Shown here in pieces: positions 63,648-64,000 of a DNA stretch of 64,000 bases (its first letter is position 1; each line of letters opens with the position of its first letter). Source of the stretch: Cylindrotheca closterium (taxonomy: Eukaryota; Bacillariophyta; Bacillariophyceae; Bacillariales; Bacillariaceae); NCBI GenBank assembly GCA_933822405.4, contig CAKOGP040002047.1:834-64833 (forward strand), read 5' to 3'. The notes below the pieces were generated by a model. The model did no database searches and was not told the origin of the DNA. It was given only the letters and a program-made list of their open reading frames with translations. Position numbers and translations under genes: made by a program.

Positions 63648-64000
63648 ATGGCAACCACAACCGCAAATGCTACCGACGTCATGAGTGAGGCAAACAAAGT
63701 AATTCTCGCACAAAAGGAAGCCTTTGAAGCGCGTCTTCAGGCAAAGAAAGAGAAGACTCCTGCTCAGCTTGTTGTTGAATCTTGGACAGCAGTCATGAAT
63801 ATCGTTGACTACGAAAAGGTAGCCGGCGAAATTCTCCTACGAAGAGTCTTTGAATTGAGTTACGATGCCTTTCGTCTCTTTCCATATGCCAAGAAGTATC
63901 CTTATAACGACGAGGCATTGTTTGAAGATGAAGAGTTCGTGGACAGTTCCACTGCCGTAATTGGAACGATCACAGCTGCTGTTGGTCTTTTGGAAAGTGG
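63648..64000 (+). CDS. Single-domain globin paralog, 3' end outside window
   Basis: From the ATG at 63648 the first 117 codons encode a globin closely related to the two-domain gene (AQLVVESWTAV, VAGEILLRRVFEL, TAAVGLLESG). Phe at CD1 is kept (F78), but the distal E7 His is replaced by Ser (S100 in EFVDSSTAVIGT). The proximal His region lies beyond the window. It is the third globin domain in 2.4 kb, so a local tandem family is likely. Only the N-terminal part can be judged. Confidence 0.82.
   Translation, partial: MATTTANATDVMSEANKVILAQKEAFEARLQAKKEKTPAQLVVESWTAVMNIVDYEKVAGEILLRRVFELSYDAFRLFPYAKKYPYNDEALFEDEEFVDSSTAVIGTITAAVGLLES

Overview
The window looks like nuclear DNA of a diatom, probably a raphid pennate; I do not assign a species. 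The reasons are: several N-terminal signal peptides ending in an Ala-Phe type plastid-import motif (AFVLPQ, AFAPSS, AFAPLF); secreted or membrane proteins with long P-T-S-x runs; violaxanthin de-epoxidase and zeaxanthin epoxidase genes; mostly zero to four introns per gene, about 70-200 bp long, with GT-AG borders; and moderate GC. I saw no rRNA, convincing tRNA, CRISPR array or intact transposon.

Layout. 1-3115: 5' part of a secreted P-T-S repeat protein (minus strand) with a recent 432-bp higher-order repeat. 3.8-15.6 kb: housekeeping and metabolic genes: a 2OG-Fe(II) oxygenase, a protein with two nearly identical vWA-like domains, an ACC-synthase-like aminotransferase, the N-acetyltransferase NAA50, a plastid-targeted unknown, an AIF-like flavoprotein and a five-exon NUDIX hydrolase. 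15.8-31.1 kb: an accessory-looking, low-complexity region. It holds a type II membrane protein with P-T runs, three members of a small family of unknown function, a DUF3253-like gene interrupted by an in-frame TGA where a conserved Cys is expected (selenocysteine candidate), two large disordered basic proteins, and a decayed duplicate of one of them that carries GGTACC repeats. 31.7-47.6 kb: a mitochondrial-type L-lactate dehydrogenase and nuclear or regulatory genes: a TAF8-like histone-fold protein, an LSD1-like amine oxidase with a Myb/SANT-like tail, a three-repeat MYB, a lysine-rich nuclear protein, MAF1 and a membrane RING-H2 ligase. 47.9-52.5 kb: one large PDZ/RGS-like/DENN protein in three exons. 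52.6-61.2 kb: a plastid block: zeaxanthin epoxidase, a renalase-like flavoprotein, a plastid membrane protein, a plastid coiled-coil protein and violaxanthin de-epoxidase. 61.6-64.0 kb: a two-domain globin, then a third globin gene cut by the window end.

Working together. The clearest functional group is the xanthophyll-cycle pair (epoxidase and de-epoxidase) lying in 9 kb with two more plastid-targeted proteins between them. Three genes (two small-family members and the MYB gene) share a 9-bp inverted repeat about 100-135 bp upstream of their start codons, which suggests common regulation. Tandem duplication is a theme at every scale: P-T-S units, the vWA domain, the TWRREPSVRKNLG repeats, the small family, and the globin exon with its intron.

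Many coding starts were moved to the first in-frame ATG, because apparent upstream starts are TTG or GTG. Exon borders were set by eye from GT-AG sites and reading phase, so a border may be off by a base.
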